Assembly (NCBI RefSeq): GCF_042682745.1
Contig: NZ_JBHUIO010000011.1
Span: forward strand, 496,001 to 560,000
Length of the DNA stretch: 64,000 bases
Direction: 5' to 3'
Origin: Tumebacillus_A lipolyticus
GTDB taxonomy: Bacteria > Bacillota > Bacilli > Tumebacillales > Tumebacillaceae
Both the position numbers and the translations under genes were made by a program. This document shows, piece after piece, positions 25,495-34,071 of this stretch (positions within the stretch are counted from its first letter, which is position 1; each line of letters opens with the position of its first letter). A model generated the notes under the pieces. That model did no database searches. It was not told the DNA's origin and saw only the letters and a list, made by a program, of their open reading frames with translations.

Positions 25495-27741
25495 TCATCT
25501 CAGGTGGCGCAACGGGATCGAGCGCTTCGGCGTCTCCCCTCGCCCCCGCTCCGCTTCTAACCAGATCAGCAGAGTCGGGAACAGGGCGAACAGCGACATC
25601 ATCGCCAAGACGACGATGCCAGAATCGTTGGTGAACAGGCCGATCATCGCACCGCAGAGCATGCCTCCGACCGCCGTCCGGTAGGGACGATCCCGCTCTT
25701 GCCACACTCGCTTCGGCAAGAGCGCCGGCGTGAACAGCGCGTAGGCGAACAGGCTGAGCACGAGCAGAAACAGCGGCGGCCAGACGGATGAGAAGAGCAG
25801 TCGTACGAACATATCCGATTTGCGAGCGAGGATGTGCACCATCTCCAGCGCACCACCGGTGAGCACCTGCCCCGCCGCCGCCCCGATGTGCGAAGGAGGA
25901 GCGCTCGGCAGGTTGAGCAGCAGCAAGAGCCCGCCCGCGCCGAGCAAGGAGGCGAGCAGAACGCCTGCGGTCGGGAGCGGCCGCAACCTTTTTTGCAAGG
26001 CGTAGCAGAGGCCGGTCGTAGCTGCAGCTGTCAGCGCCCCGCCCGTGTTGGTGCCGAGGGCGGGGGAAGCGAAAAAGGCGGTCAGAAACAGCCCGCCGAT
26101 CAGCGCGCCCGCCTCCAGCCATCCTCGCTTGATGCGCGAAGTGCGCGAAGTGCGCAACAGGGCGGCATACAGCAGCACAGCCGCGCCGATGACGACACCC
26201 ATGTACTCATTGCCCACACCGTAGTAGCGTGCGCCGACGATCGGATCATAGGAGAGCAGACCCCGTTTAGCCAGCATCCCCCCCTGCCAAGCATCGATTA
26301 CGACCGCACAGACCGTCCACGCGGAGAGCCAGACCATTCGCCCGCTCAGCGTCTGACAAAAAGGCATGATGCGAAAGGGGATCGCCACAAGCAGCAGGCT
26401 GAGGACGACCAATCCCCCCGCCACCTCCCACAAGCTCGTCGGGTGAAGCAACGGCAACAAAAACAGGCACAGTGGCAACGCCAAGCCTGCCCAGAGCAGC
26501 GCACGAATCCAGATGAGGCGGAAGTGGACGCGCACTCCCAAGAAGAGGCGAAGCGCCCCGAACACGAGCCCGAGCCCGACCAGCGCCCCTAAGGCACCGA
26601 GCACCGTACTGCGGTGGTTGTATGTCCGAACGCTCGCCTCTTTCAGCGCGGCGAGCTGCTCCTGCTTCAACCCGGTCACCCCTTGAAGCGGGTAGCCGAT
26701 CATCCCAGCCGGCCGTTCGATTCTGAGAAACTGCAACAGCGTCGGGGCGATGTCGAGGTTGGAGACGATCCCTTCGCGCCGCGTCGTCGCCGAGGTGAGC
26801 ACGCTGCCCGCCTGCACCGACCCGCCTGCGACCACCACCGGGCTCAACCATTCCCGTTTTGCAGCCGCGGCGGCAGATACCTGTGGCGAGGCGATCAGCA
26901 ACTGTCTGTTCGGTCCGATCTCCGCAGCCAGTTTGCCGACAAAGCGGTCGATCTCCGCCAGCACTTCGCGGCGCAGATCGGTCAATCGTTTCGAATCGAG
27001 CAGCGAGCTGTACTCTGCCACGCGATACAGATCGGCGAGGTCGAACACGAGCAGCGCCGCCCGCTGCTTCAGCCGAACGTACTCGCTCCACAGCTTCTCG
27101 TAGTCGGTGCGCACCCCGTAGGGACGAGCCGGATCGCGCTTGAAGAGCGCACCGCCCACCTCGCCGTACGGCGTGCGCCCGTCTCCGTCGGAGGTGAACA
27201 GCGCAGCCGGGCGCCACAGCTCGCCCCCCTTGTCGCTGGCGCCGAGCACAGCCGTCTTCATTCCCCGGCTGTGCAGAGCATCGCCGAGCGACACGGCGGA
27301 GGCGGAGTAGTTCCACCGCTCCTGGCTGCGCAAGATGCGCGGCAGAGACAAGAGCAGCACCTCATCGTCAACCTTCTGGTCGTGCAATCCGGTGTGGATC
27401 GCTGTCACCGGCACATCGTGCACCTGCTCGTCCGCGTTGTAGACCAGCACATCTTTCGCATCCAATCTCGCGGGAACTCCTGCCGCCATCGTCACATAGG
27501 CGTTCGCATCGGTGCGCTTGCCACCTGTGTTCACGTTCATCAGGGCGACCGCTCCACGGGCGGACAGCTTTTGCACCTCAGGCATCAGGGCGAGGTCATC
27601 ATAGCTCAGCTTGTTGATGAGCAAAAGCAGCGCTTGGCGGTCTGGCGCTTGAGCGGATGCTCTGGATGAAGCATCGGCTGTGGACAAGGGAGAGAGCAGA
27701 GAGATCAGCAGACAAGCTAACAACAAACGGATCAACAGCAA
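25495..27741 (-). CDS. Large membrane protein with degenerate alkaline-phosphatase-like ectodomain
   Basis: A 748-residue protein: signal peptide (1-24), an extracytoplasmic domain of about 350 residues, then about nine TM segments to the C-terminus. The ectodomain has the alkaline-phosphatase-superfamily feel (KLSARGAVALMNV, NAYVTMAAGVPAR, NLDIAPTLLQFL). The first-shell metal motifs are not obvious: the first-strand Asp is replaced in LLINKLSYDD, and the usual SDHG appears as ASPQVS. It may be a non-catalytic sensor or scaffold. It is monocistronic, with an AT-rich region holding DnaA boxes upstream. Confidence 0.65.
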   Translation of the reverse strand: MLLIRLLLACLLISLLSPLSTADASSRASAQAPDRQALLLLINKLSYDDLALMPEVQKLSARGAVALMNVNTGGKRTDANAYVTMAAGVPARLDAKDVLVYNADEQVHDVPVTAIHTGLHDQKVDDEVLLLSLPRILRSQERWNYSASAVSLGDALHSRGMKTAVLGASDKGGELWRPAALFTSDGDGRTPYGEVGGALFKRDPARPYGVRTDYEKLWSEYVRLKQRAALLVFDLADLYRVAEYSSLLDSKRLTDLRREVLAEIDRFVGKLAAEIGPNRQLLIASPQVSAAAAAKREWLSPVVVAGGSVQAGSVLTSATTRREGIVSNLDIAPTLLQFLRIERPAGMIGYPLQGVTGLKQEQLAALKEASVRTYNHRSTVLGALGALVGLGLVFGALRLFLGVRVHFRLIWIRALLWAGLALPLCLFLLPLLHPTSLWEVAGGLVVLSLLLVAIPFRIMPFCQTLSGRMVWLSAWTVCAVVIDAWQGGMLAKRGLLSYDPIVGARYYGVGNEYMGVVIGAAVLLYAALLRTSRTSRIKRGWLEAGALIGGLFLTAFFASPALGTNTGGALTAAATTGLCYALQKRLRPLPTAGVLLASLLGAGGLLLLLNLPSAPPSHIGAAAGQVLTGGALEMVHILARKSDMFVRLLFSSVWPPLFLLVLSLFAYALFTPALLPKRVWQERDRPYRTAVGGMLCGAMIGLFTNDSGIVVLAMMSLFALFPTLLIWLEAERGRGETPKRSIPLRHLR

Positions 27742-27922
27742 CGATCATCGCTCCTTTGCAGAAAAAGATCATTGCTACTAGCATTGCCCAGAACGGATCG
27801 ATCAATTTCCAACAAAGCGCCAATTTGCTCGCTGCGCAGATCATTTTCAAAGCATAAAAATTGTTCACATCCCCTTCAAGAAACGACCATCGACATGATC
27901 AATAATGACTGTAAGCGTAACT

Positions 27923-28140
27923 TCATCCACATTATCCACACAGATATCCACAACCGCATGCTCCGATTTTTCGACATTTTGTCCAAATCGACCACACTTA
28001 TCCCCAAAATCAGCATTTTGTTTACATAATTTTTTGAGATTCGATGTTCGTTTTGAAAAGCGATCAATTCAATACTCTCGTCCCATGTCCACAACGAGTT
28101 GTGGATAACCATGCTATTTTGTGCACAAAGCTGTTGATAA
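27923..28140. promoter_or_regulatory. Cluster of DnaA boxes
   Basis: The 537-base gene-free, AT-rich gap 27742-28278 contains two perfect DnaA boxes: TTATCCACA at 27932-27940 and its reverse complement TGTGGATAA at 28100-28108. One-mismatch boxes occur at 27923-27931, 27944-27952, 27998-28006 and 28132-28140. No dnaA or dnaN is nearby, so this is more likely a DnaA-titrating box cluster than oriC. B. subtilis has such a cluster beside gcp (tsaD), and tsaD lies about 3 kb away here. Confidence 0.7.
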
Positions 28141-28195
28141 CCAACGAGTAACTCCTATATATTGTAAATATTATGTAAAATATAAATTTTTCTAT

Positions 28196-28224
28196 TTGAA
28201 TTTTTAGTCACACGCATGTATGAT
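28196..28224 (+). promoter_or_regulatory. Sigma-A promoter of the parvulin gene
   Basis: TTGAAT (28196-28201), 17 bases, TATGAT (28219-28224), 54 bases before the GTG start. Confidence 0.65.
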
Positions 28225-28278
28225 AGTATTATTGTTCAGTAGTTAAGAAGTAGACCTACAATTTAAGCGGGTGATCGT

Positions 28279-29253
28279 GTGAAAAAACTAGTGTGGTTGC
28301 GCGTGGGAGGTCTTCTCCTCTTTATCGGAAGCGCGGTGTTGCTCTATGCAGCTCTGTTCTATAACCCTCTGCTGTTCTCGGTCGAGAAGATGACGCTGCG
28401 CAAGACAGAATGGGAGCAACTGCGCCCCTCCCTGTTTGCAGGGGCGAGCTATGACCTCTCCGATGAGCGCGACCTGCTCGAACGGCGAAGTCTGGAAGAG
28501 CTGGTGCTCCACAAAGGGCGTGAACTCGGGATCACCGCCGATGAGACGGCGATCGAACAACAGCTCAAACAGCTTGGCGATACTTCGGCGGAACGCAACC
28601 AGACGCTTCAGGAGATGCAGATGACCGAGGAAGACGCGAAGAACAACTACCGTCGCGCACTGATCGGCTTTGAAGTCAAAAAGCGCATCACCTCCGACTT
28701 GGCGATCCAAGAAGGGGAGATGGAGCAATATTACCGCGAGAACAAGGAGCAATTTTTCGTTCCTGAATTTCGTACTATTCGCTATATTCGCGCAAAAGTT
28801 GACGATCTTGCAACTCGCTCCCAGCTGCAAGCGGTCACCGCCGATTCGTTTCAACGCGTGCTCGAACAGCTCTCCTCCGATCCAAACGATCGAATGCACA
28901 GCTGGGAAGAGCTGATCTCGCAAGGTGCGTTTGCCCAGAACACATCGGACGCAGTGGCCGAAAAAGCGTTCCACCTTCAGCTGAACAAATTGACCGGGCC
29001 GATTCAGGATGGCGAGTGGAACTATTGGTTCTTGATCGAAAAGATCACCACCCCCTACCAGCAGCCCTACCTTGACGTGCGTCAAAAGATCCATGACCAA
29101 CTGTACCAAAGCAAGCAGTCGGCACAGTTCAGAGCTTGGCTGGAGTCGCAGAAAGAACCTGTCGACTATGTGCTGAACACAGACAATCTGACTGCCAGCA
29201 GGTGGAGCGCCTTTTGGCATGACCTGCCGATCAACATTCGAAAGCTTTGGTAG
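28279..29253 (+). CDS. Membrane-anchored SurA/PpiC-like peptidyl-prolyl isomerase
   Basis: A 324-residue protein with an N-terminal membrane anchor (about 5-30), a SurA-N-like helical domain (about 60-140) and a parvulin-type domain (about 150-265). The parvulin part includes the FRTIRYIRAK strand and the FHLQLNKLTGPIQDGEWNYWFL-type end. It probably assists folding of secreted proteins outside the membrane. The start is GTG at 28279. The parvulin domain is rather divergent, so catalytic activity is uncertain. A YacD/PrsA-like role is inferred. Confidence 0.72.
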   Translation: MKKLVWLRVGGLLLFIGSAVLLYAALFYNPLLFSVEKMTLRKTEWEQLRPSLFAGASYDLSDERDLLERRSLEELVLHKGRELGITADETAIEQQLKQLGDTSAERNQTLQEMQMTEEDAKNNYRRALIGFEVKKRITSDLAIQEGEMEQYYRENKEQFFVPEFRTIRYIRAKVDDLATRSQLQAVTADSFQRVLEQLSSDPNDRMHSWEELISQGAFAQNTSDAVAEKAFHLQLNKLTGPIQDGEWNYWFLIEKITTPYQQPYLDVRQKIHDQLYQSKQSAQFRAWLESQKEPVDYVLNTDNLTASRWSAFWHDLPINIRKLW

Positions 29254-29334
29254 CAGTAAGAACGCCGTCTATACGGAGCGCTCTGCGCTTTGCTATAGAA
29301 GATTCAACACATTCCACAAAGGGAGAGATTATCT

Positions 29335-30066
29335 ATGAAATGGACCAAAACTTTGGTGGCTGCGCTCGTCTGCACCACCGCTCTGTCCGCGCCAGCTCTC
29401 GCAGCGAAGGACGACTCCGCGAACGTGATCGCACCTGAGGCACACTACACCGAAGAAAAAGCGCCGGCCAACTACAATCCGGCTGCCAAATCTTCCACTC
29501 GCGTCAACTCGATCGTGCCGGATGCGGCGAACCCGATCATCGTGCTCGACCCAGGTCACGGCGGTACCGACCCTGGTGCGGTCGGCAACGGAATCCGTGA
29601 GTCTGACGTCGTGCTCGACATCGCGACCCGTTCCAAAAACTACATGGCGGCCAACTATCCGGCTACCCTCTACATGACGCGGACGGCAGACACGACCGTG
29701 TCGCTGGAGAGCCGCGCATCGTTTGCAAACAGCAAAGGGGCAAATATCTTCGTCTCCTACCATATCAACTCCTACACCTCGTCGACCGCAAACGGCTTGG
29801 AAGTCTACCAATATCCGGGCTCGACCAGCAGCAATCAGCTGTCGACCAACATCTACAACAAGCTCAAGCCGTACTACTCCACCCTGCGCGGTGTGAAGTC
29901 GGCTGAGTTCTACGTGCTGAAATACACCAACATGCCTGCATCGCTCGGTGAGACAGGCTTCATCTCCAACGCCACCGATGCGACCAACCTCAAGTCTGCC
30001 ACCTTCAAGCAAAACCTGGCAGTCGGATACGCACAAGGTATGCACGTCTACTGGTGGGGCTTCTAA
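29335..30066 (+). CDS. Secreted N-acetylmuramoyl-L-alanine amidase (Amidase_3)
   Basis: A 243-residue secreted wall hydrolase. Signal peptide ends near APALA (about 22). The catalytic domain (about 62-240) has zinc ligands His in DPGHGG, Glu in IRESD and His in SYHINS, plus catalytic Glu in GETGF. It cleaves the lactyl-peptide bond of peptidoglycan. No SH3 or other wall-binding domain is attached. It follows the parvulin gene on the same strand and ends in a strong terminator. Confidence 0.92.
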   Translation: MKWTKTLVAALVCTTALSAPALAAKDDSANVIAPEAHYTEEKAPANYNPAAKSSTRVNSIVPDAANPIIVLDPGHGGTDPGAVGNGIRESDVVLDIATRSKNYMAANYPATLYMTRTADTTVSLESRASFANSKGANIFVSYHINSYTSSTANGLEVYQYPGSTSSNQLSTNIYNKLKPYYSTLRGVKSAEFYVLKYTNMPASLGETGFISNATDATNLKSATFKQNLAVGYAQGMHVYWWGF

Positions 30067-30080
30067 TCGAAGACAGCATG

Positions 30081-30128
30081 TAAAATAGAAAAACAGCACT
30101 CGGCGGCGAGTGCTGTTTTTCTATTTTA
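30081..30128. terminator. Strong bidirectional terminator after the amidase gene
   Basis: A 22-bp perfect stem (30081-30102 with 30107-30128) includes AAAAACAGCACTCG and its complement. T-rich tails lie on both strands. Confidence 0.85.
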
Positions 30129-30263
30129 CAAGGAGGGAAGTTGCTACTTCCACCCAAGTCCTAGAGGTCGGAGATGTTCCGAACCGCCGAGCTATGTGAC
30201 GTCACGAACTGCTTGTGTGCGTGCGCTGCGTTTTTGTCACGACCGCCACATGATGCAGGCGAT

Positions 30264-30298
30264 CAAAAAAAGAGAGAGCCGTTTCTGCCCTCTCTTTT
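30264..30298 (-). terminator. Terminator of the minus-strand GNAT gene
   Basis: Stem AGAGAGGGC-like around a small loop followed by seven Ts on the minus strand, abutting the GNAT stop. The rest of 30129-30263 shows nothing recognisable. Confidence 0.7.
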
Positions 30299-30300
30299 CT

Positions 30301-30819
30301 TTATAGATACAGCGCCATCAAGTCCTCATCATAGGACTGCCCGCCTGTGATCAGCGCGTCCTTTTCCAGACCGTACGCGACAAAGCCATGTTTCTGATAC
30401 AGCCGCTTGGCCGGTTCGTTGCTGGTGACGACGGCGAGTTGGATCTGGATGAGGCCTGGAATCTGGCGCGCCTGTTCGATCACATGCTGCAACAGTTTTG
30501 ACCCCGCACCCGCACCGTGGAGACCTGGAATGACATACATGCCCCAGATCATGCCCTTGTGCTGTAGCTTTCGTTTTGACTGCTGGAAAAAACCGATCGT
30601 GCCGACCAGCGTGCCGTCTTCTTGAAAAGCGCCCGCCACAAAGTTTTGCGGTGCTTGGCGAGCAGCAAAAACGTTGATCGTCTGTTCGAGCGTGACTGTC
30701 TGTTCCTCTTCAAAGGAAGAACCGAATGCCTCCGGATATTCCTGCAAGGCGCGCAGGCGCAGTTCGCGGAATTGTGCCGCATCTTGCGTGGTGAGATTGC
30801 GAATGTGCAATTGTGTCAT
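30301..30819 (-). CDS. GNAT-family N-acetyltransferase
   Basis: A 172-residue GNAT protein. Motif A is partly preserved as GLHGAGAGSKLLQH near 100, and motif B as AKRLYQKHGFVAYG near 142. It has the general RLRALQEYPEAFGSSFEEE start seen in a widespread uncharacterised Bacillales GNAT group. Substrate unknown. It is monocistronic. Confidence 0.82.
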   Translation of the reverse strand: MTQLHIRNLTTQDAAQFRELRLRALQEYPEAFGSSFEEEQTVTLEQTINVFAARQAPQNFVAGAFQEDGTLVGTIGFFQQSKRKLQHKGMIWGMYVIPGLHGAGAGSKLLQHVIEQARQIPGLIQIQLAVVTSNEPAKRLYQKHGFVAYGLEKDALITGGQSYDEDLMALYL

Positions 30820-30963
30820 TTACGTCATTCCTTTCTTCATCTATTCTAGCCTACCTTTTTCCTGCGGTATATGCTAGCGATGAGAAAGGTGAAGTTTATG
30901 TATGAACAAAAGGCGTCCACAGAAGATTACGGAGTTTGATCGGGAATTGATTCTTGAAAATGG

Positions 30964-30995
30964 AAAAAAACAAGACTCGTAAGCGGCCTTGTCTT
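30964..30995 (-). terminator. Terminator after the t6A gene cluster and small membrane gene
   Basis: Imperfect stem AAGACAAG/CTTGTTTT followed by a seven-T run on the minus strand. Confidence 0.6.
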
Positions 30996-31009
30996 CTCCG
31001 CATATTCTC

Positions 31010-31273
31010 CTACCTAGGCACCGTCAAAAGGTCATATCCAACAATCCCTGCCCCCGTCAGAACCAGAAGACCAAAGACCGTCCAAAACACCTTTCGATTG
31101 GTTTTGAAATAGAGCACCACCAGCAACAAGCAAGAAATCAAGATCGGTATGCCAATCATCAAATACAGCCAGAGAAGCATTACCATTTCATCTCTCAGGG
31201 TCATCCCCAGAAATACTGCGATGACCGCATAGACCGCTGAGATCACCAACCAAAGCAACAGAGAATGTTTCAT
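31010..31273 (-). CDS. Small membrane protein, unknown function
   Basis: An 87-residue protein with three predicted TM segments and no recognised motif. GAGGGG precedes its ATG. It begins 22 bases after the tsaD stop on the same strand and ends at a terminator, so it is probably the last gene of the thiL-tsa operon. Confidence 0.6.
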   Translation of the reverse strand: MKHSLLLWLVISAVYAVIAVFLGMTLRDEMVMLLWLYLMIGIPILISCLLLVVLYFKTNRKVFWTVFGLLVLTGAGIVGYDLLTVPR

Positions 31274-31295
31274 CTGCCCCTCAATGGATGGAACG

Positions 31296-32381
31296 TCAAA
31301 TCGTCGGCGTCGCCGCCCACTTGGTCAGGCTGAGGCTGGCGATCGCGTTCAGATCGAGGTCGTGAAACTTGCCCTGCTCGTACAGCGGAAACGCAGCCGC
31401 CGCGATCATCGCTGCATTGTCTGTGCACAGGTCGAGGCTCGGGAAATGCACCGAGAAGCCCACCTCTTCGGCACGCTCGGTCAAACGTTTGCGCAGCCCT
31501 TTGTTGGCGGCGACACCGCCTGCGACCACCACGTTCTTCACGCCCGTCTTGCGGACGGCACGCACCGTCTTCTCCACCAGCACCTCGACGACAGCCGCCT
31601 GAAAGGAAGCTGCCACATCCTGCTTCGACACGGTCTCTCCTCGCTGCTCCGCATTGTGCAACGTGTTGATCACCGCCGACTTCAGCCCGGAAAAGGAGAA
31701 GTCGATCGACTCCTCATCGATCCATGCGCGCGGAAACGGGTAGGCCTCTGGATTGCCTTCCTGCGCCAGTCGATCGATCACCGGGCCGCCAGGATAGTCG
31801 AGCCCCATCGAGCGCGCCACCTTGTCGTACGCCTCGCCCGCTGCATCGTCGCGCGTGCGCCCGAGAAAGGCGAACTCCCCGTGGCTCGGCATGTGCACGA
31901 CCTCCGTGTGCCCGCCCGACACCACCAGCGCGAGCAGCGGCGGCTCCATCCCGCCCGACAGAAAGTTGGCGTAGATGTGACCTGCGATGTGCTGAACGCC
32001 GATCAGCGGAATGCCCTTCGCAAAGCTGAGCGCTTTGGCGAACGATACGCCGGTCAGCAGCGCCCCGACCAGACCTGGCCCGTACGTCACCGCCACCGCC
32101 GACAGATCGTCGAACGTCACGCCCGCCCGCTCCATCGCCTCTGCGACCACGCCATTGATGCTCTCGACATGCTTTCGCGATGCCACCTCCGGCACCACGC
32201 CGCCAAATCGCTTGTGAATCTCGATCTGCGAGGCGATCACGTTGGACAAGATCTCGTTGCCATCCCGAATCACCGCCGCCGCCGTCTCATCACAGCTCGT
32301 CTCGATGCCCAAGATCACAACCGGCTTGTCCGCCGCCCGATCGCTCTGATATCTGCTGCGGATTCTCTCCACAAAGCTCAT
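31296..32381 (-). CDS. tsaD: tRNA N6-threonylcarbamoyladenosine transferase TsaD
   Basis: A 361-residue ASKHA-fold enzyme that transfers threonylcarbamoyl from TC-AMP to A37 of ANN-decoding tRNAs. Metal-binding motif HIAGH is near 128, the N-terminal ILGIETSCDETA lies at about 24-35, and VVAGGVAANKGLR is near the C-terminus. ATG at 32381 is preferred: GGGAG lies upstream, and it gives the family length. It forms a complex with TsaB and TsaE, encoded just upstream. Confidence 0.96.
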   Translation of the reverse strand: MSFVERIRSRYQSDRAADKPVVILGIETSCDETAAAVIRDGNEILSNVIASQIEIHKRFGGVVPEVASRKHVESINGVVAEAMERAGVTFDDLSAVAVTYGPGLVGALLTGVSFAKALSFAKGIPLIGVQHIAGHIYANFLSGGMEPPLLALVVSGGHTEVVHMPSHGEFAFLGRTRDDAAGEAYDKVARSMGLDYPGGPVIDRLAQEGNPEAYPFPRAWIDEESIDFSFSGLKSAVINTLHNAEQRGETVSKQDVAASFQAAVVEVLVEKTVRAVRKTGVKNVVVAGGVAANKGLRKRLTERAEEVGFSVHFPSLDLCTDNAAMIAAAAFPLYEQGKFHDLDLNAIASLSLTKWAATPTI

Positions 32382-32386
32382 CGAAT

Positions 32387-32866
32387 CTACTCCCTTCCCG
32401 AAACCGCGCCCTGCGGCGACAACTCCGCCCACATGATCATCGCGTCCTCGTTGTTGTCCGTATAATAGCCTTTGCGAACGCCGTGGCTGACAAAGCCCAG
32501 CTTCTCATAGAGCCGCTGTGCCGGCAGGTTGGAGACGCGCACTTCCAGCGTCATCCGCTCCGCTCCCCTCGCCATGCTCTGCACCATCATCTCCTGCATC
32601 AGCCGCTCGCCCAACCGGCGGCCGCGAAATGCTGGATCGATCGCGATGTTGGTGATGTGCGCCTCATCTAAGATCACCCACATCCCCGCATAGCCGACCA
32701 CCTGCTCCTCATAGCACGCGACCAGATAGCAGGCAAAATGGTTGGTGCTCAACTCGTTCTCATACGCCTCGCGCGACCAGGGCAGCGTAAACGATCGGTG
32801 CTCGATCTCCATCACGCGGTCGAGGTCGCCGAGCACCATCTTTCGATATTCGAGCTCGGTCGTCAC
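32387..32866 (-). CDS. rimI: Ribosomal-protein-S18-alanine N-acetyltransferase RimI
   Basis: A 159-residue GNAT with the RimI hallmark RRLGERLMQEM (acetyl-CoA loop) and LEVRVSNLPAQRLYEKLGF. It acetylates the N-terminus of ribosomal protein S18 in E. coli. The chosen GTG start at 32866 overlaps the tsaB stop as GTGA and has GGGAGGG eight bases upstream. An ATG 33 bases further upstream is less likely. Confidence 0.9.
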   Translation of the reverse strand: MTTELEYRKMVLGDLDRVMEIEHRSFTLPWSREAYENELSTNHFACYLVACYEEQVVGYAGMWVILDEAHITNIAIDPAFRGRRLGERLMQEMMVQSMARGAERMTLEVRVSNLPAQRLYEKLGFVSHGVRKGYYTDNNEDAMIMWAELSPQGAVSGRE

Positions 32867-33609
32867 TGGGAGTTCCCTCCCGCTTGCTGTTCCAGCCACT
32901 TTTTCTCCGCTTCGACCAGCTGCAAATACTCGGGGGCAAACGTTGCCGCATCCTGCCCTTCCCCCGCTTCGAGCAGTGGAATTCCCACATCGAGCAGATG
33001 GGCAGCTCGCACAAAATCGTGGCTCGCTGCAGCGGCAAACTGCGCTTTCTCCCCCAACCGCTCGATCAGCTCCGCGCGGTGAACCTGCGCGCCGTCGCCG
33101 AGCAGAAGCACCGCCACCTTGCGCTTGTCCAGACGCCGCACCACCATCCGCGAGTTGATCGCCTTGATCAGGTCGTCGAGGACGAGCAGCTGATCTTCGA
33201 CGATCTTGATGAACGATCCGTTCTGTTGCTCATAAAAGGCGGTGTACGCCTGCTTGCGTCTGGCGTCGAACATCGGCACCACCAGCGCGTCTGTCAGCTC
33301 CCCATGTCGAGCTAACCCATCGAGCGACGAGACGCCGACCAGCGGGATGTTCAATGCCATCGCAAACGCCTTCGCCGCCGTCACCGCGATCCGCACGCCG
33401 GTGTACGAGCCTGGCCCGCGGCCGACGATGATGCCTTTCAGGTCATCTGGCGAGAGGTCGAGGTTGGCCATCAGCCCTTCGAGCAGTGGCATCATCTTGA
33501 CCGAATGGTTGCGCGACAGCTGAGTGGTCGCCTCGCCCAGCAGTTTTCCTTTTTCGCCGAGCGCGACGGTCAACGTCGCAGTCGCAGTATCTATCGCGAG
33601 GTAGGGCAC
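32863..33609 (-). CDS. tsaB: t6A synthesis protein TsaB
   Basis: A 248-residue ASKHA-fold scaffold that dimerises with TsaD: YLAIDTATATLTVAL start and GIIVGRGPGSYTGVRI (about 65-80). It has no catalytic metal site of its own, as expected. The start is GTG at 33609 after AAGGAG. It overlaps the end of tsaE by 19 bases. Confidence 0.93.
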   Translation of the reverse strand: MPYLAIDTATATLTVALGEKGKLLGEATTQLSRNHSVKMMPLLEGLMANLDLSPDDLKGIIVGRGPGSYTGVRIAVTAAKAFAMALNIPLVGVSSLDGLARHGELTDALVVPMFDARRKQAYTAFYEQQNGSFIKIVEDQLLVLDDLIKAINSRMVVRRLDKRKVAVLLLGDGAQVHRAELIERLGEKAQFAAAASHDFVRAAHLLDVGIPLLEAGEGQDAATFAPEYLQLVEAEKKWLEQQAGGNSQ

Positions 33610-34067
33610 GCTTCGTTCAACTCCTTTAGCCTTGCTTCCGAGCGGGGCCCTGTCGCTGTGAAGGTGATCTTGCGCCCCTCTGCAGAGAGGTTTTGCAGCA
33701 TCACCTGCACGCGGTCGGCAGGCAGAACTTCTTCCAGCCATTCTGCCCACTCCACCACCGACACGCCCGCGCCAAAAAAGTAATCATCCAGTCCAAGCTC
33801 TTCTTCAGCCGCTCGCTCTCCCAAGCGGTAGATGTCCATATGGTAGAGAGGGATTCGCCCCTCGTCATACTCTTTGATGATCGTAAACGTCGGCGAAGAG
33901 ACCGGCTCTTCCACGCCGAGCCCGCAGGCAAGGCCTTGCGTAAAGGTCGTCTTGCCTGCGCCCAAGTCGCCCGACAGGCAGATCAGATCGCCCGGCTGCA
34001 CCATGCTGCCGAGCGCTTTCGCCACCCGTTGCGTCTGTTCAACAGACTCCGTTTGATAGATCAGCAT
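33591..34067 (-). CDS. tsaE: t6A synthesis ATPase TsaE
   Basis: A 158-residue P-loop ATPase (GDLGAGKTTFTQG near residue 35) that drives the TsaBDE cycle. Later motifs SSPTFTIIKEY and YHMDIYRL are typical. ATG at 34067 follows GGGAG with an 8-base spacer; an upstream in-frame start at 34082 lies within thiL. Confidence 0.93.
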   Translation of the reverse strand: MLIYQTESVEQTQRVAKALGSMVQPGDLICLSGDLGAGKTTFTQGLACGLGVEEPVSSPTFTIIKEYDEGRIPLYHMDIYRLGERAAEEELGLDDYFFGAGVSVVEWAEWLEEVLPADRVQVMLQNLSAEGRKITFTATGPRSEARLKELNEACPTSR

Positions 34068-34071
34068 CCGA

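Noticed and set aside
27742..28278. Chromosomal replication origin
   Set aside because: DnaA boxes are present, but neither dnaA nor dnaN nor other usual origin genes flank it; a regulatory box cluster fits better.
30904..30981. A 25-codon plus-strand ORF (starting MNKRRPQKITEF) between the GNAT gene and the small membrane gene
   Set aside because: Too short, with no clear ribosome site in frame and no context; it overlaps a terminator for the opposite strand.
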